Positions 23,401-31,588 of a stretch of DNA of 64,000 bases are shown piece by piece (the first letter of the stretch is position 1; each line of letters opens with the position of its first letter). The position numbers were made by a program, and so were the translations under genes. Under the pieces are notes generated by a model that saw only the letters and a program-made list of their open reading frames with translations, was not told the origin of the DNA and searched no databases. The stretch comes from CAVPCZ01 sp963702445 (GTDB taxonomy: Bacteria; Bacteroidota; Ignavibacteria; UBA10030; UBA6906), in NCBI GenBank assembly GCA_963702445.1, contig CAVPCZ010000025.1, positions 1-64,000 of the forward strand. The letters run 5' to 3'.

Positions 23401-23999
23401 GAAGTAACCGTTACGGGATTCGACGCGGCGTTGTACGCCACCGGGTTTCCGTACGCATCCTCCGCCGTCAGCCTGTTTGTCCCTGTGAATGCAATACCGT
23501 TCCTCTGCGGGGAAACGAGCGTCCATTCGAATTTCGATAAGGCCAGCGGATTCACTGTCACAGTCAATCGGTCATTGCCGGCAGAAACAAGCGATCCCTG
23601 CTGCGCGGAGATCGCGCTCGTCCCGGCATCGTAGAGTCGCATGACGCCGTTACTGCTGTCGGTAACCGTGGCCACACCAGCAACGAAGTTCAGAGTCGTG
23701 GCGCTGCCAAAAGACGTTGCCGCTCCCGAGGAATTGCTTACGGTCGGCGGCGTCACCGGATTTGAGGAGGGGGTTGCACCGGAAAAGGTCAGGGTTTTGG
23801 CCCCGGCATAGGTGATATCGGTTGCACCGGATGCCGTCTTCGCCGTAATCGTGAGATTTTGCTTCGCCCCGGCGGCGACGGTGATTATCGAGTCCGTCCC
23901 CGCACGAATGACAAGTCGTGTTGCCTGACCCAGCAGCTCTCCAGCTCCGAGCATGCTGAAAACGGCCAGGACAAACACCAGGGTTGAAAGTTTTCTCAT
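14438..23999 (-). CDS. Giant (about 3,190-residue) repeat-built T9SS surface protein, eight or more frameshifts
   Basis: One continuous architecture runs across several frames. In order: signal peptide (MRKLSTLVFVLAVFSMLGAG); seven copies of a roughly 240-residue unit (each with ATRLVI, QNLTITAKD, GNTVTTYTG, NGVMRLYRA, GxDRLTVTV, NTLTAQDDYGN, VSGLGSGxNNVLNQ and GTGTFTAT); ten TIG/IPT-like repeats of about 93 residues (PTLTGLSP, NVTLTGTNFISGVTSV, GPRNVIVTNPAPGGG); one fibronectin-III-like domain (TPVLRWDSAAGATGYHLQVS); a region with GWNTITNPFWLNIKW; and a C-terminal T9SS sorting domain (NFPNPFNPATTLPV, KVYNILGEEIRT, GVYLARL). It should be exported, delivered to the surface by T9SS and act as an adhesin or matrix protein. 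Breaks lie near 22350, 19865, 19745, 18600, 18420, 16230, 15665 and 14960. ATG 23999 follows GAGAGAGTG. Because neighbours are also broken, sequence error is likelier than decay. Confidence 0.85.
16040..18850 (-). repeat. Ten tandem TIG/IPT coding repeats, about 280 bp each
   Basis: Ten units of about 93 codons in the giant surface protein. Each carries an N-P-x-P-T start, a GTNF motif and a near-invariant APGGG. Units 2 and 10 contain frame breaks. Confidence 0.8.
18860..23924 (-). repeat. Seven tandem coding repeats, about 720 bp each
   Basis: Seven units of about 720 bp encode the 240-residue domain of the giant surface protein. Each starts at an ATRLVI-type motif and ends with GTFTAT plus a Gly/Ser/Val-rich strand. 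Units have diverged clearly in sequence. Boundaries are approximate because of frame breaks in units 3 and 6. Confidence 0.8.
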
Positions 24000-24285
24000 A
24001 TTACACTCTCTCTTCATCCGATGGTTCAGGGCAATCCACAAGTGCGGGCGCCGGGGAAACGGAAACCGGAAAACATGGGAGGCACGGAAGGGAAGGCCGC
24101 CGGAAGCATGCCCTGAAAGGAACCCCCATTACAGCCTGGCGAGAGACTGTTTGGCCGTGCGTCCCGGGTATGAGAAATCAACACCAAAGCCATGGAATCC
24201 CCCTCAAAGGCAAAAGATATCCCTTCCCTTCGGCGACCGAGGTGCCAGCGAGTGGAAATGCTGCATTTCGCAGATTTAGCAAGAA

Positions 24286-24314
24286 AAGATACAAAGAAAT
24301 CGCCTGCCTGTCAA
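24286..24314 (-). promoter_or_regulatory. Sigma-70-type promoter for the giant surface-protein gene
   Basis: TTGACA at 24314-24309, a 17-base spacer, then TATCTT at 24291-24286 on the minus strand. Transcription would start near 24280, giving a leader of about 280 bases before ATG 23999. Confidence 0.6.
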
Positions 24315-24443
24315 GAAAGGTCGGAATGGTCCATTCTCCCCCGAAGAGGCGCATGTTCTGTGGAAAACTTCCCTGTGTTCATCAAGATAGGGGTTCGGAA
24401 ATGAAGTGCTGTGACCTGGGACACATCGGTTTGTGCGGTTCTT

Positions 24444-24468
24444 GTGTCACCTGTGTCACACGTGACAC
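24444..24468. repeat. 9-bp-period GTGTCAC/GTGACAC repeat, copy A
   Basis: GTGTCAC at 24444 and 24453 and its reverse complement GTGACAC at 24462, exactly 9 bases apart; the last two form an inverted pair with a 2-base spacer. A similar array lies at 49093-49122. Confidence 0.6.
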
Positions 24469-24545
24469 ATCTCTCACACAGGTCTCATCGCTTTGGCGGC
24501 CAGGGCGGCCCGATGCGGAGATGGCTCTATGCAGCAGTAGCTCCT

Positions 24546-25664
24546 CTAGCGACCGACCACCTTCGAACTCTTCAGACCATGCCCGGTAAAAACCGACACA
24601 ACGGTCTCGTGTGGATCGACTCCGGGAAGCCATCGCCGGAGACCGGCGATCGTCGCCGCTGAAGTTGGTTCGAGGTAGAACCCGCACAATCCCATCATCC
24701 GGGCCGCCCCCGCAACTTCTTCGTCGGAGACCGCCACCACGCTTCCTCCCGTCTGTCGTACGCATTCCAGTATCTGTGACCCGCGCACGGGCGCCGCAAT
24801 CGCAATTCCTTCTGCAATCGTCGCACCGGGATGGACCGGAGACACCTGAGAATCACCGGCAAGAAATGCCCGATAGATGGGGGCACAGGCGGAGGACTGG
24901 ACAGCGATAAGCCGCGGCAAACGGTCGATCAGCCCGCACGCGTGCAACTCCCTGAAACCGATGTGCGCGCCGAGCAACAACGTGCCGTTGCCGGCCGGTA
25001 AAACGACGGTATCCGGAGCCCGCCAGCCGAGCTGTTCTACAACTTCATAGGCGAAGGTTTTGGTACCCTGAAAGAAGAAGGGGTTCCACGAATGGCTGGC
25101 ATAATACGCGCCTTCCGCAGCTGCAACTGCCGCGGCCGCAGTATCTTCACGGCTCCCCTGGACGCGGTGAACAACCGCACCGTAGGCTTCCATCTGGAGG
25201 AGTTTTCCGGAAGAGGTCGCTGCCGGAATGTAAATGTCGCACTGGATCCCGGCCCGTGCACAATACGCCGCCACAGCGCATCCCGCATTGCCCGATGAAT
25301 CTTCAACGACGCGACGGATGCCCAGATGCGCAATCATGCTGACCATGACCGCTGCGCCCCGGTCTTTGTAGGACCCGGAAGGAAAGAGGTGATCCTGTTT
25401 TATCCGTACCTGGTGCCCGTCGAGGTTCAGTTCCAGCAACGGAGTGAACCCCTCCTGGAATGTTATGGGTGTGGCTTCCGGTGGGATCGGAAGCGCTTCA
25501 CGGTATCGCCAGAGCGAGGGTTTTCTGCCGGCAACAAACTGGGGTTCAAAGACCGGAGTGAAATCCAGATCGAGCAGCCCGCCGGATGCACTTCTCCAGA
25601 CCGGCGACTCGAGAGGGTACTCTTCTCCGGTGGTTCTGCAAATGAGCCTGCCCTGTAATGACAT
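24546..25664 (-). CDS. thrC: Threonine synthase-like PLP enzyme
   Basis: Intact, 372 residues, fold-type II PLP enzyme; threonine synthase converts O-phosphohomoserine to threonine. The N-terminus (MSLQGRLICRTTGEEYPLES) has the cysteine-containing start common in ThrC. Next come TPLLELNLDG, GSYKDRGAAV (PLP lysine), EDSSGNAGCAVAAYCARAG (phosphate-side loop), PAGNGTLLLGAHIGF (PLP phosphate loop) and LEPTSAATIAGL. ATG 25664 was chosen over longer in-frame starts because GAGG lies upstream and the extension has no family resemblance. It is separated from the upstream DMT gene by 257 bases, enough for its own promoter, though none was obvious. Other threonine synthase-like lyases are the main alternative. 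Confidence 0.75.
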   Translation of the reverse strand: MSLQGRLICRTTGEEYPLESPVWRSASGGLLDLDFTPVFEPQFVAGRKPSLWRYREALPIPPEATPITFQEGFTPLLELNLDGHQVRIKQDHLFPSGSYKDRGAAVMVSMIAHLGIRRVVEDSSGNAGCAVAAYCARAGIQCDIYIPAATSSGKLLQMEAYGAVVHRVQGSREDTAAAAVAAAEGAYYASHSWNPFFFQGTKTFAYEVVEQLGWRAPDTVVLPAGNGTLLLGAHIGFRELHACGLIDRLPRLIAVQSSACAPIYRAFLAGDSQVSPVHPGATIAEGIAIAAPVRGSQILECVRQTGGSVVAVSDEEVAGAARMMGLCGFYLEPTSAATIAGLRRWLPGVDPHETVVSVFTGHGLKSSKVVGR

Positions 25665-25921
25665 TCTGTACCTCAGCCTGTCGACGGACGGTTTTGGAAG
25701 AACCCCCTGGTCAAACGATCCAACCCCGTGTACTCCCCGGGCCGCATGCACCGCTCCCCGTATTACTCCCTGCTCTCTTTCGCCGTTCCGCTGTCTGATG
25801 GTGTGCATGTCGCAGGAATTCCACAAGCGAAAGCCTACAGCAGTCGGTTTCGACAACTGCGGACCTTCGATGACGCTTCAGTAGCTTCCAACCTGTCACA
25901 ACTTCTTGACCGGACGGCCTC

Positions 25922-26821
25922 CTAATGGAGAAACAACATGGCCACACCTCCAACAGCAATAAACGCTCCTCCGATGGCTTTCCAGGATAGACGCTCTTTG
26001 TAGAGATAGCGCATCAGAGGAAGCATAAGAATGGGTACTGTGGCCATGAGTGTCGCCGCCACTCCTACCTGCGTGAATGCCACCGCCATGAGACTGAAGG
26101 ATATGCCAAGAAATGGCCCGAGAACTGAACCCAGGGCCGTCAATCCAAACGCCCCCCGATCGCGTGCAAAGACCCTGAACGGATGCGACAGCCTCCCCAG
26201 GAAAAGGACCACCGGCAGCAGAACGATGAGCGAAGAGACGATGCGGACGGTTGCGGCGGCGAATCCGTTGATCGGGCCTTCCATGAACGCCATCTTGGCG
26301 AAAATGAGCCCCACTCCCTGACAGACCGCAGCCACACCGGCGGAGAACACCCCGGTAGTCAGTCCGGGACCTGCGCTCGCCGGTCCCAAACGGCGTTCGT
26401 TCACGACAATGCCCACACCGGTGATCGTCACGACGATGCCGAGCACACCCAGCAATGACAGCCGTTCACCCAGGAGAATGAAGGCCAGGACTGCAGCAAT
26501 GGCGGGCGCGATGGACATCACCAGCATGCTGACACGTGGACCGATCTGCCTGTATGCGCGAAACAGAAAGGAATCACCGATCGCCAGCCCGATTACTCCG
26601 CTCACGGCCAGGTTGGTGGCCTGCGTGGATGTGACGTACGGATCAATGCGGAACACGAGGAGGAGGACAATCAGGTAGATGAGTGCGAGAAATAGCCTGG
26701 TAATGTTGACAAGCACGGATCCCGCGCGGGCACTGGCCGCAGAGAAAACCAGCGAACTGCACGACCAGAAAGCGGCCGTCAACAGCGCGCACATCTCGCC
26801 AACGTAGGGGATCTCGCTCAT
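25922..26821 (-). CDS. EamA/DMT-family transporter
   Basis: Intact, 299 residues, with ten hydrophobic segments arranged as two five-helix EamA repeats. Examples are VNITRLFLALIYLIVLLLVF, VSMLVMSIAPAIAAVLAFIL and LLGVLGIVVTITGVGIVV in the first half, and VRIVSSLIVLLPVVLFL, LGPFLGISFSLMAVAFTQVG and WKAIGGAFIAVGGVAMLFLH in the second. Family members export amino acids or other metabolites. The ATG at 26821 overlaps the kynureninase stop as ATGA, so expression is coupled to tryptophan catabolism. Export of a kynurenine-pathway product or amino acid is conceivable, but the substrate is unknown. Confidence 0.88.
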   Translation of the reverse strand: MSEIPYVGEMCALLTAAFWSCSSLVFSAASARAGSVLVNITRLFLALIYLIVLLLVFRIDPYVTSTQATNLAVSGVIGLAIGDSFLFRAYRQIGPRVSMLVMSIAPAIAAVLAFILLGERLSLLGVLGIVVTITGVGIVVNERRLGPASAGPGLTTGVFSAGVAAVCQGVGLIFAKMAFMEGPINGFAAATVRIVSSLIVLLPVVLFLGRLSHPFRVFARDRGAFGLTALGSVLGPFLGISFSLMAVAFTQVGVAATLMATVPILMLPLMRYLYKERLSWKAIGGAFIAVGGVAMLFLH

Positions 26822-28095
26822 GCATTCATCCGGAGTATCGCCTCGAATGCCCGCGCACACGCATGGACTTCTTCGAACGTATTATAGAGAGGGACCGGGG
26901 CGAGGCGGATGACCCCGGGTTCCCGCCAATCGCATACGACGCCCGCGGCGAGCAGTCCCTCAAAGACCGCCCTCCCGTTTCTCTGTACGCGATATGTCAG
27001 CTGGGCACCGCGCTGCCCGGGATCCCGGGGAGTCACACACTCCACCAGCGCGGGATCAAGCGGTGAGAGCAAGTCATAGAGATACGCCGTCAACTCCCGG
27101 CTCTTTCTGTGCAACCGGTCCGGGCCGGCTTCGCGGAACAGCTCAAGAGATGCACGCAGCGGTGCAAGCGCGAGAAGAGAGGGATTGCTCACCTGCCATC
27201 CCCTGGCCCCGGGAGCGGGAAAAAACTCGCTCTGCATGCGGAACCGCCGGTCCGGGGGTTCCCCCCACCACCCCGCGAGACGGGGAATATCCGGCCGGTC
27301 CCGAAAACGCTCGTGGATAAAACATCCCCCGGGCGACCCCGGGCCGGCATTCAGGTATTTGTACGAGCACCAGACGGCAAAGTCGACGTCCCAGTCGTGG
27401 AGATGCAGGGGTACATTTCCCACGGCATGGGCAAGATCGAGTCCCACAAGAATCCCGGAGGCGTGAGCCGCACGGACCATCGGAGCGATTTCGAAAAACT
27501 GCCCCGAAATGAAATTCACTCCTCCGAGCAGGAGCAGGGCGACACGTTCCCCCTCCTGCTTGAGAAAGGAGATCACATCCTCCGTCCGGAGAATCGACTC
27601 TCCCGGCCGCGGCGTGATCGTGATCAGCCCCTGGCGGGGGTCGACACCGTGAAGTGTGAGGTGCGACTGCAACGCATGCAGATCCGACGGGAACGGTCCC
27701 GCCTCGACGGCAATGCCTGATCGGTCTCCGGCCGGACGGTACAGGGAGATCAGCAGCAGGTGGAGATTCACGGTCAGCGCGTTCATCAACACCACCTCGC
27801 CGGGAAGAGCGCCCACCATCTCCGCCATCATGGCATTCGCGGTTTCATGGTAGGTGAGCCACGGCTCGGCCCCCCGAAAATGCGCATCCACCGCCCGTTC
27901 TTCCCAGTCGCGCAGGATGCCTTCCACGGCGCTCCGCGCGGTCTTTGGCTGGAGCCCCAGAGAATTGCCGCAGAAATATATCTTCTCGCGTCCCGGTTCC
28001 GTCAACGGGATGTGGAAGCGTCCACGGAAACCCGCGAGCGGGTCGGCCCGGTCACGGAGGGTTGCATACTCCCTGTCGTCCTTGCCCGATGTCAC
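26818..28095 (-). CDS. kynU: Kynureninase
   Basis: Intact, 425 residues. Kynureninase cleaves kynurenine (or 3-hydroxykynurenine) to anthranilate (or 3-hydroxyanthranilate) and alanine. Features: IYFCGNSLGLQPKTA near the N-terminus, MNALTVNLHLLLISLYRP, LDLAHAVGNVPLHLHDWDVD, WCSYKYLNAGPGSPGG (the lysine near residue 244 is the expected PLP residue) and FFPAPGARGWQVSNPS, all family signatures. It starts with GTG at 28095, overlapping the stop of the phosphatase-like gene as GTGA, and its own stop overlaps the DMT start. No other kynurenine-pathway gene is in the window, so the pathway context is incomplete. Confidence 0.93.
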   Translation of the reverse strand: MTSGKDDREYATLRDRADPLAGFRGRFHIPLTEPGREKIYFCGNSLGLQPKTARSAVEGILRDWEERAVDAHFRGAEPWLTYHETANAMMAEMVGALPGEVVLMNALTVNLHLLLISLYRPAGDRSGIAVEAGPFPSDLHALQSHLTLHGVDPRQGLITITPRPGESILRTEDVISFLKQEGERVALLLLGGVNFISGQFFEIAPMVRAAHASGILVGLDLAHAVGNVPLHLHDWDVDFAVWCSYKYLNAGPGSPGGCFIHERFRDRPDIPRLAGWWGEPPDRRFRMQSEFFPAPGARGWQVSNPSLLALAPLRASLELFREAGPDRLHRKSRELTAYLYDLLSPLDPALVECVTPRDPGQRGAQLTYRVQRNGRAVFEGLLAAGVVCDWREPGVIRLAPVPLYNTFEEVHACARAFEAILRMNA

Positions 28096-28823
28096 GGCGT
28101 CACCCAGCCGAGTTTTTCCAGATAGACCCCGATCCGTTCTCTGAACAACGTGAGATAGTGCGGATCATGGGCATCGTGGTGTTCAGGAAGATGCAGGCAG
28201 ATGATCCTCTTCTTCACACCCAGCACTTTCAGACGCTTCTGCGTGATCTGACGCATGCGTTTGTCCATCACCATGACCAGGTCGGCCCATTCGAAGAGTT
28301 TTGCAGGAGGATTCTGGGCGGGATCATCCGCCAGCAAGAGCGTGCGCACGTCGGCGCGCGGATCGCCGGCAAGAACCTCCTCGGGAAGGAACGAAGGAAG
28401 CCCCGTTTTGTGATGGACGAAAACCAGCTTCACCCTTCGTGGAGACCGCTGTTTGACATCGATCTCGTTCGTCGTCGGGACGCAGCGTGCCACCTCGTCA
28501 CCGCTGGCTTCCGCCAGAACGGGGTTGGCGTCACCGAACCGCATCCGCAGAAAGGTTTTCGTCCATTCGAGCAGTTCCGCGCGGTCAAAATCCTCCCGGC
28601 GGACAAGCATATCCATATGGTCGCTGATAACATAGTCATCATCGCCGAGACGCACCAGCTTTTCTTCGCGTGTGCCGCCGGTGAACGATTGAAGCGCTTC
28701 GAGAGTGAACCAGTAGGATTCACGGCCGCTGCTCCCATCCTCGGGAACAAGGAAGATATCCTCCAGGGCAGTGCGCTCGTGCGGTCCGGGAAGAGGTGCG
28801 GGGAGGTGGTATTTCCAGAGCAT
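28092..28823 (-). CDS. Protein with a degenerate COG4551-type phosphatase-like domain
   Basis: Intact, 243 residues. Residues about 132-243 resemble the small predicted tyrosine phosphatases of COG4551: a first strand KLVFV, then FEWADLVMVMDKRMRQITQK, KKRIICLHLPEHHDAHDPHY and a C-terminal helix. In active relatives the strand is followed by C-x5-R and SPTAE. Here the loop reads FVHHKTGLPSFLPEE, so the nucleophilic Cys is His and the Arg is lost. Residues 1-130 (with YVISDHMDMLVRREDFDRAE) match nothing I recognise. ATG 28823 has GGAGG six bases upstream, better than the ATG at 28835. The stop overlaps the kynureninase GTG as GTGA. It may be a binding or regulatory protein rather than an enzyme. 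Confidence 0.7.
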   Translation of the reverse strand: MLWKYHLPAPLPGPHERTALEDIFLVPEDGSSGRESYWFTLEALQSFTGGTREEKLVRLGDDDYVISDHMDMLVRREDFDRAELLEWTKTFLRMRFGDANPVLAEASGDEVARCVPTTNEIDVKQRSPRRVKLVFVHHKTGLPSFLPEEVLAGDPRADVRTLLLADDPAQNPPAKLFEWADLVMVMDKRMRQITQKRLKVLGVKKRIICLHLPEHHDAHDPHYLTLFRERIGVYLEKLGWVTP

Positions 28824-28884
28824 GGGAACCTCCATGCGGTGTCAGGGATGTAACGAAAAAGAATGGGACCCGCCCCCGTTCGTG

Positions 28885-29985
28885 TCAAGGGCGCAAGAAT
28901 ATACAAGCGCCCGGAGAGAAATGCAAGGAACGGCGGACCAGGAACGCACTCCCGAAGACCGCGGCCAGAAGCGCCAGAATCACCGCCCGGTGCACAACAC
29001 GCTCCATGAAGACGGTTTGCCCGGCGGCGGGATCCTCTATGCCGGGAGAGAGCGGGAGCCCGTAGCGGGCCGCCAGGTTGTTGACGTGAAGGAGATGGAT
29101 GAACGGAACACCCTGTCCGGCCAGCCGTTCGATGATGCCGCGGCCGGTGTCGGGACAGGGAGGAATGGTCGTGTGAAATCCGTTCGGAAGTGTTGCTGCG
29201 TGGCGGCAGGTCCCGAGACTGGTCTGGCTGCCGCCGACATTCACCAGGAGGGTTATCCCGTTCCGGGTGAACAATTCCATTTTGCGGCGGAGAGCATCTG
29301 CATAGCCGGAAGGAAACACCAGAGCTCTCCCGTAACGCACCGCGGTCTGTTTCAGCAGGGGAATTCCCTCTTCGGGCATTCCTGCACCGCTATCCCCTTC
29401 AGCCCCGGGAGTCAGGAGCATGGTCCGATAGCGCAGTCCGCCCTGACGGAGGAGCCATTCCTCCATATCCAGCCACGTCGCACCGGGCTGGTTCGCGCCA
29501 TAGGAGGAAGCTCCGAGCGAGGCGACCACGACGGCCCGCGCACCGATCGTCTGCAGGGCTGCAAGTGTGCACACCGCAAGCGAAGGAAATGAGCCGGAGA
29601 GAGTGACGCCGACGGTTTGGGTCGAATCCACACCCGCGTCGTGGAGCAAACGGACCATCAATGCGGCCCATCGCGGGTTCGCCGCGGTACGCTTGGCTTC
29701 CAGTGAGCCCGGCGTCGTGGTGATCTCCGACCACCCGTTGCCGAGCATCCCGGCGTGAGGGATCGCGGAAGCAACTTCCGCCGGCACCTGATTGCGGATT
29801 TTCCCTTCGGCCACGAGCATGAACCAGCGCGCGGCCAGATCTTCCGCCTGCCGCATGGCGGGCGCATCGGCGCGTTCCCGCTCCTCGAGGGCATACCTCC
29901 GTGTGCAGAACAGCGCAAGGAGAGAAGTCAGCGCAAGCAGTGCAAGCCGGTGGTTCCGGCCCAGCTGTCGCATGGTCAGGGTCAC
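28885..29985 (-). CDS. pgsW: PgsW-like poly-gamma-glutamate system protein
   Basis: Intact, 366 residues. An N-terminal membrane anchor (NHRLALLALTSLLALFCTRR) and a C-terminal helix (VILALLAAVFGSAFLV) flank an extracytoplasmic domain with GVTLSGSFPSLAVCTLAALQ, VVASLGASSYGANQPGATWL, VFPSGYADALRRKMELF and LLVNVGGSQTSLG. This matches the PgsW family, which occurs with PgsB and PgsC in place of PgsA/CapA. The GTG start at 29985 overlaps the pgsC stop as GTGA; an in-frame ATG at 29973 is an alternative start. The role of PgsW is not established; with PgsA absent here it is a candidate for the polymer export or accessory function. Confidence 0.88.
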   Translation of the reverse strand: MTLTMRQLGRNHRLALLALTSLLALFCTRRYALEERERADAPAMRQAEDLAARWFMLVAEGKIRNQVPAEVASAIPHAGMLGNGWSEITTTPGSLEAKRTAANPRWAALMVRLLHDAGVDSTQTVGVTLSGSFPSLAVCTLAALQTIGARAVVVASLGASSYGANQPGATWLDMEEWLLRQGGLRYRTMLLTPGAEGDSGAGMPEEGIPLLKQTAVRYGRALVFPSGYADALRRKMELFTRNGITLLVNVGGSQTSLGTCRHAATLPNGFHTTIPPCPDTGRGIIERLAGQGVPFIHLLHVNNLAARYGLPLSPGIEDPAAGQTVFMERVVHRAVILALLAAVFGSAFLVRRSLHFSPGACIFLRP

Positions 29986-30407
29986 CGGAGCAGGAGGATC
30001 ATTGCCACCACCGCGGTCACCGCCGTCAGGCTGAACAGGGTCGGTAAGGGCTTCTGACGCGACATCTCATTGGCGATCAAACCGGGTATCATGTAGCCGA
30101 TCGACTGAAGATCCACGGTGGTTCCGGCCGCCGGTTGTATCCACGCTTCCAGTGCAAGTTTGCAGCTGAACCCCAGAAGGAGGGCGAGAAGAAGCCGGCG
30201 GCGGCCGTAGAGGATCAGCCGCGGACTGAGGAGTTCAATGATCCCCCAGACGACGGCCGCAACGAGAAGCGTGGAGAGAATCCTGAAGGGTTCGGCGGTG
30301 AAGAGCGCAAGATATCCCGGAGCAATGACCCCGCCCGGAGAGAGACCTACCAGCTCATAATAGAGAAAGCCGACGACCAGGCCGATGAACAATGCCTCTA
30401 CGACCAT
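29982..30407 (-). CDS. pgsC: PgsC/CapC, poly-gamma-glutamate synthase membrane subunit
   Basis: Intact, 141 residues, close to the usual 149. It is almost wholly membrane-embedded: VVEALFIGLVVGFLYYELVG, LSPGGVIAPGYLALFT (a conserved family motif), TLLVAAVVWGIIELLSPRLI, YGRRRLLLALLLGFSCKLAL, SIGYMIPGLIANEMSRQ (also conserved) and a last helix TLFSLTAVTAVVAMILLLR. PgsC works with PgsB in the PGA synthase complex. The ATG at 30407 lies inside the last codons of pgsB (10-base overlap) and the stop overlaps pgsW, so stoichiometric coupled translation is likely. Longer in-frame starts were rejected because they add a non-hydrophobic tail inside pgsB. Confidence 0.93.
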   Translation of the reverse strand: MVVEALFIGLVVGFLYYELVGLSPGGVIAPGYLALFTAEPFRILSTLLVAAVVWGIIELLSPRLILYGRRRLLLALLLGFSCKLALEAWIQPAAGTTVDLQSIGYMIPGLIANEMSRQKPLPTLFSLTAVTAVVAMILLLR

Positions 30408-31549
30408 GTGCGCAAACCCCGCAGAATAGTGAAGCCATCCCCCGCGATGTTTCCGAAGCCCGCGACAAGAGTGCCCGGGGACGTGAGAATTTCCTCCAGT
30501 GCGGGCACGGGATTCCGCACATGCCGGTGTTTCCAGCAATGTACCCGCGCCGGTTCAAAGCCGGACGAGATGAGCGCGTGGCGCGTTGCGGGCACATGGG
30601 TGCCCGTAAGCACCACATCCCGCACACCGGCGCGGGAGGCGCACCATCGCGCAAAGAGCATTGACCGGAGGGGGCGGTCCGCACGGGTATTGAGAACGAT
30701 ACCAAGTGTATCCCAACCGCCGAGCGCGTCGTGCCACCGTGCGAGGAATTCCTCCGCAGAGGGAACGTCATTCACGGCAAACCCGTCGAGGAACCGGAGT
30801 GTGCTCCGGGCGAGCGGGATGGTGATCAGCGGTGAGTCACCGCGTTCCGCTTCCGCCAGAACGGCCGCCCGGGTCCGCTCAGGATCCAGCCCCAACTCAC
30901 GACAGACAGTCAGGGCGAGCTTCACGTTCTCCGGATGGACATGTGCCGGCAATACCGGTGCACAGGGCAGGATATCCGCCGGCGGGTGGATCACCCGCGT
31001 TCCCCGTCCGCGGGCATGCTCTTCGACGGCACTGCGCTGCGGGAGGGCAAGCGAAACCAGCGTTGCGCCGGACGGAATGGACATGCACAGGGCGGCGGAG
31101 CGTTCGGCATCCGACGCTCCCAGTTCCTCCCGGTGATCGTCCCGGATATTCGTGAGGACGGAAAGGGTGGGACGAATGGTCCCGGTCTCGCGCGCCTGCA
31201 GCAGGGGGGCGATGGACATGCACTCCAGAACGATCGCGTCACACCGGAGGCGACGTGCGCGGAAGAGCAGGCGCACCTGCTCCTGCATGCGGGCGGGTCC
31301 GCGCCGGCGCAGGATCTTCTCACGGCCGTCAGGGAGGATCAGCGTAGGCCGGATACCCGTAATCTTGGCGAGTGTGCACCGCCCCTCGGCACGCAGGGCG
31401 GCGGCGATGTACCGCGTGACACTTGATTTTCCCCTGGTGCCGTTAACGTGAATCCGGACGGGGATGCTCCGCCGGCAGAAGCGGACAAGGATCGCCTCCA
31501 GGGAGAGTCCCGCGAGCACGACGACGGTGAGGGTGACGATTATCGGCAT
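30398..31549 (-). CDS. pgsB: PgsB/CapB, poly-gamma-glutamate synthase ligase subunit
   Basis: Intact, 383 residues. PgsB is a Mur-ligase-like ATP-dependent amide ligase that joins glutamates through the gamma-carboxyl. After an N-terminal membrane helix (IIVTLTVVVLAGLSLEAILV) comes the P-loop HVNGTRGKSS (residues 34-43), then TLAKITGIRPTLILPDGRE, VLECMSIAPLLQ, LTNIRDDHREELG (typical CapB) and GIVLNTRADRPLRS. It lies 39 bases after ggt and overlaps pgsC. The set PgsB-PgsC-PgsW supports a functional PGA synthase. Confidence 0.94.
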   Translation of the reverse strand: MPIIVTLTVVVLAGLSLEAILVRFCRRSIPVRIHVNGTRGKSSVTRYIAAALRAEGRCTLAKITGIRPTLILPDGREKILRRRGPARMQEQVRLLFRARRLRCDAIVLECMSIAPLLQARETGTIRPTLSVLTNIRDDHREELGASDAERSAALCMSIPSGATLVSLALPQRSAVEEHARGRGTRVIHPPADILPCAPVLPAHVHPENVKLALTVCRELGLDPERTRAAVLAEAERGDSPLITIPLARSTLRFLDGFAVNDVPSAEEFLARWHDALGGWDTLGIVLNTRADRPLRSMLFARWCASRAGVRDVVLTGTHVPATRHALISSGFEPARVHCWKHRHVRNPVPALEEILTSPGTLVAGFGNIAGDGFTILRGLRTWS

Positions 31550-31588
31550 GGTTTCACATGCGCCACAAAGGGTTCGGGCGCACTCCTG

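Larger units (their letters stand above)
24000..24545. other. 546-bp intergenic region: 5' leader, promoter and short repeats
   Basis: No gene is supported here. It holds a strong promoter candidate for the giant gene (24286-24314), a roughly 280-base untranslated leader with scattered complementary segments, and a 9-bp-period repeat near 24444-24468. The leader was compared by eye with known riboswitch consensus sequences and could not be assigned to any. Short open frames in it have no ribosome sites or recognisable products. Confidence 0.6.

Noticed and set aside
16040..23924. CRISPR-like or satellite repeat array
   Set aside because: Periods are about 280 and 720 bp, copies are diverged, and all are in-frame protein domains; there are no short identical repeats with unique spacers.
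25665..25921. Threonine attenuator or riboswitch before the threonine synthase gene
   Set aside because: No run of Thr/Ile codons in a short frame, no terminator with a T-run and no recognisable riboswitch core was found in the 257-bp gap.
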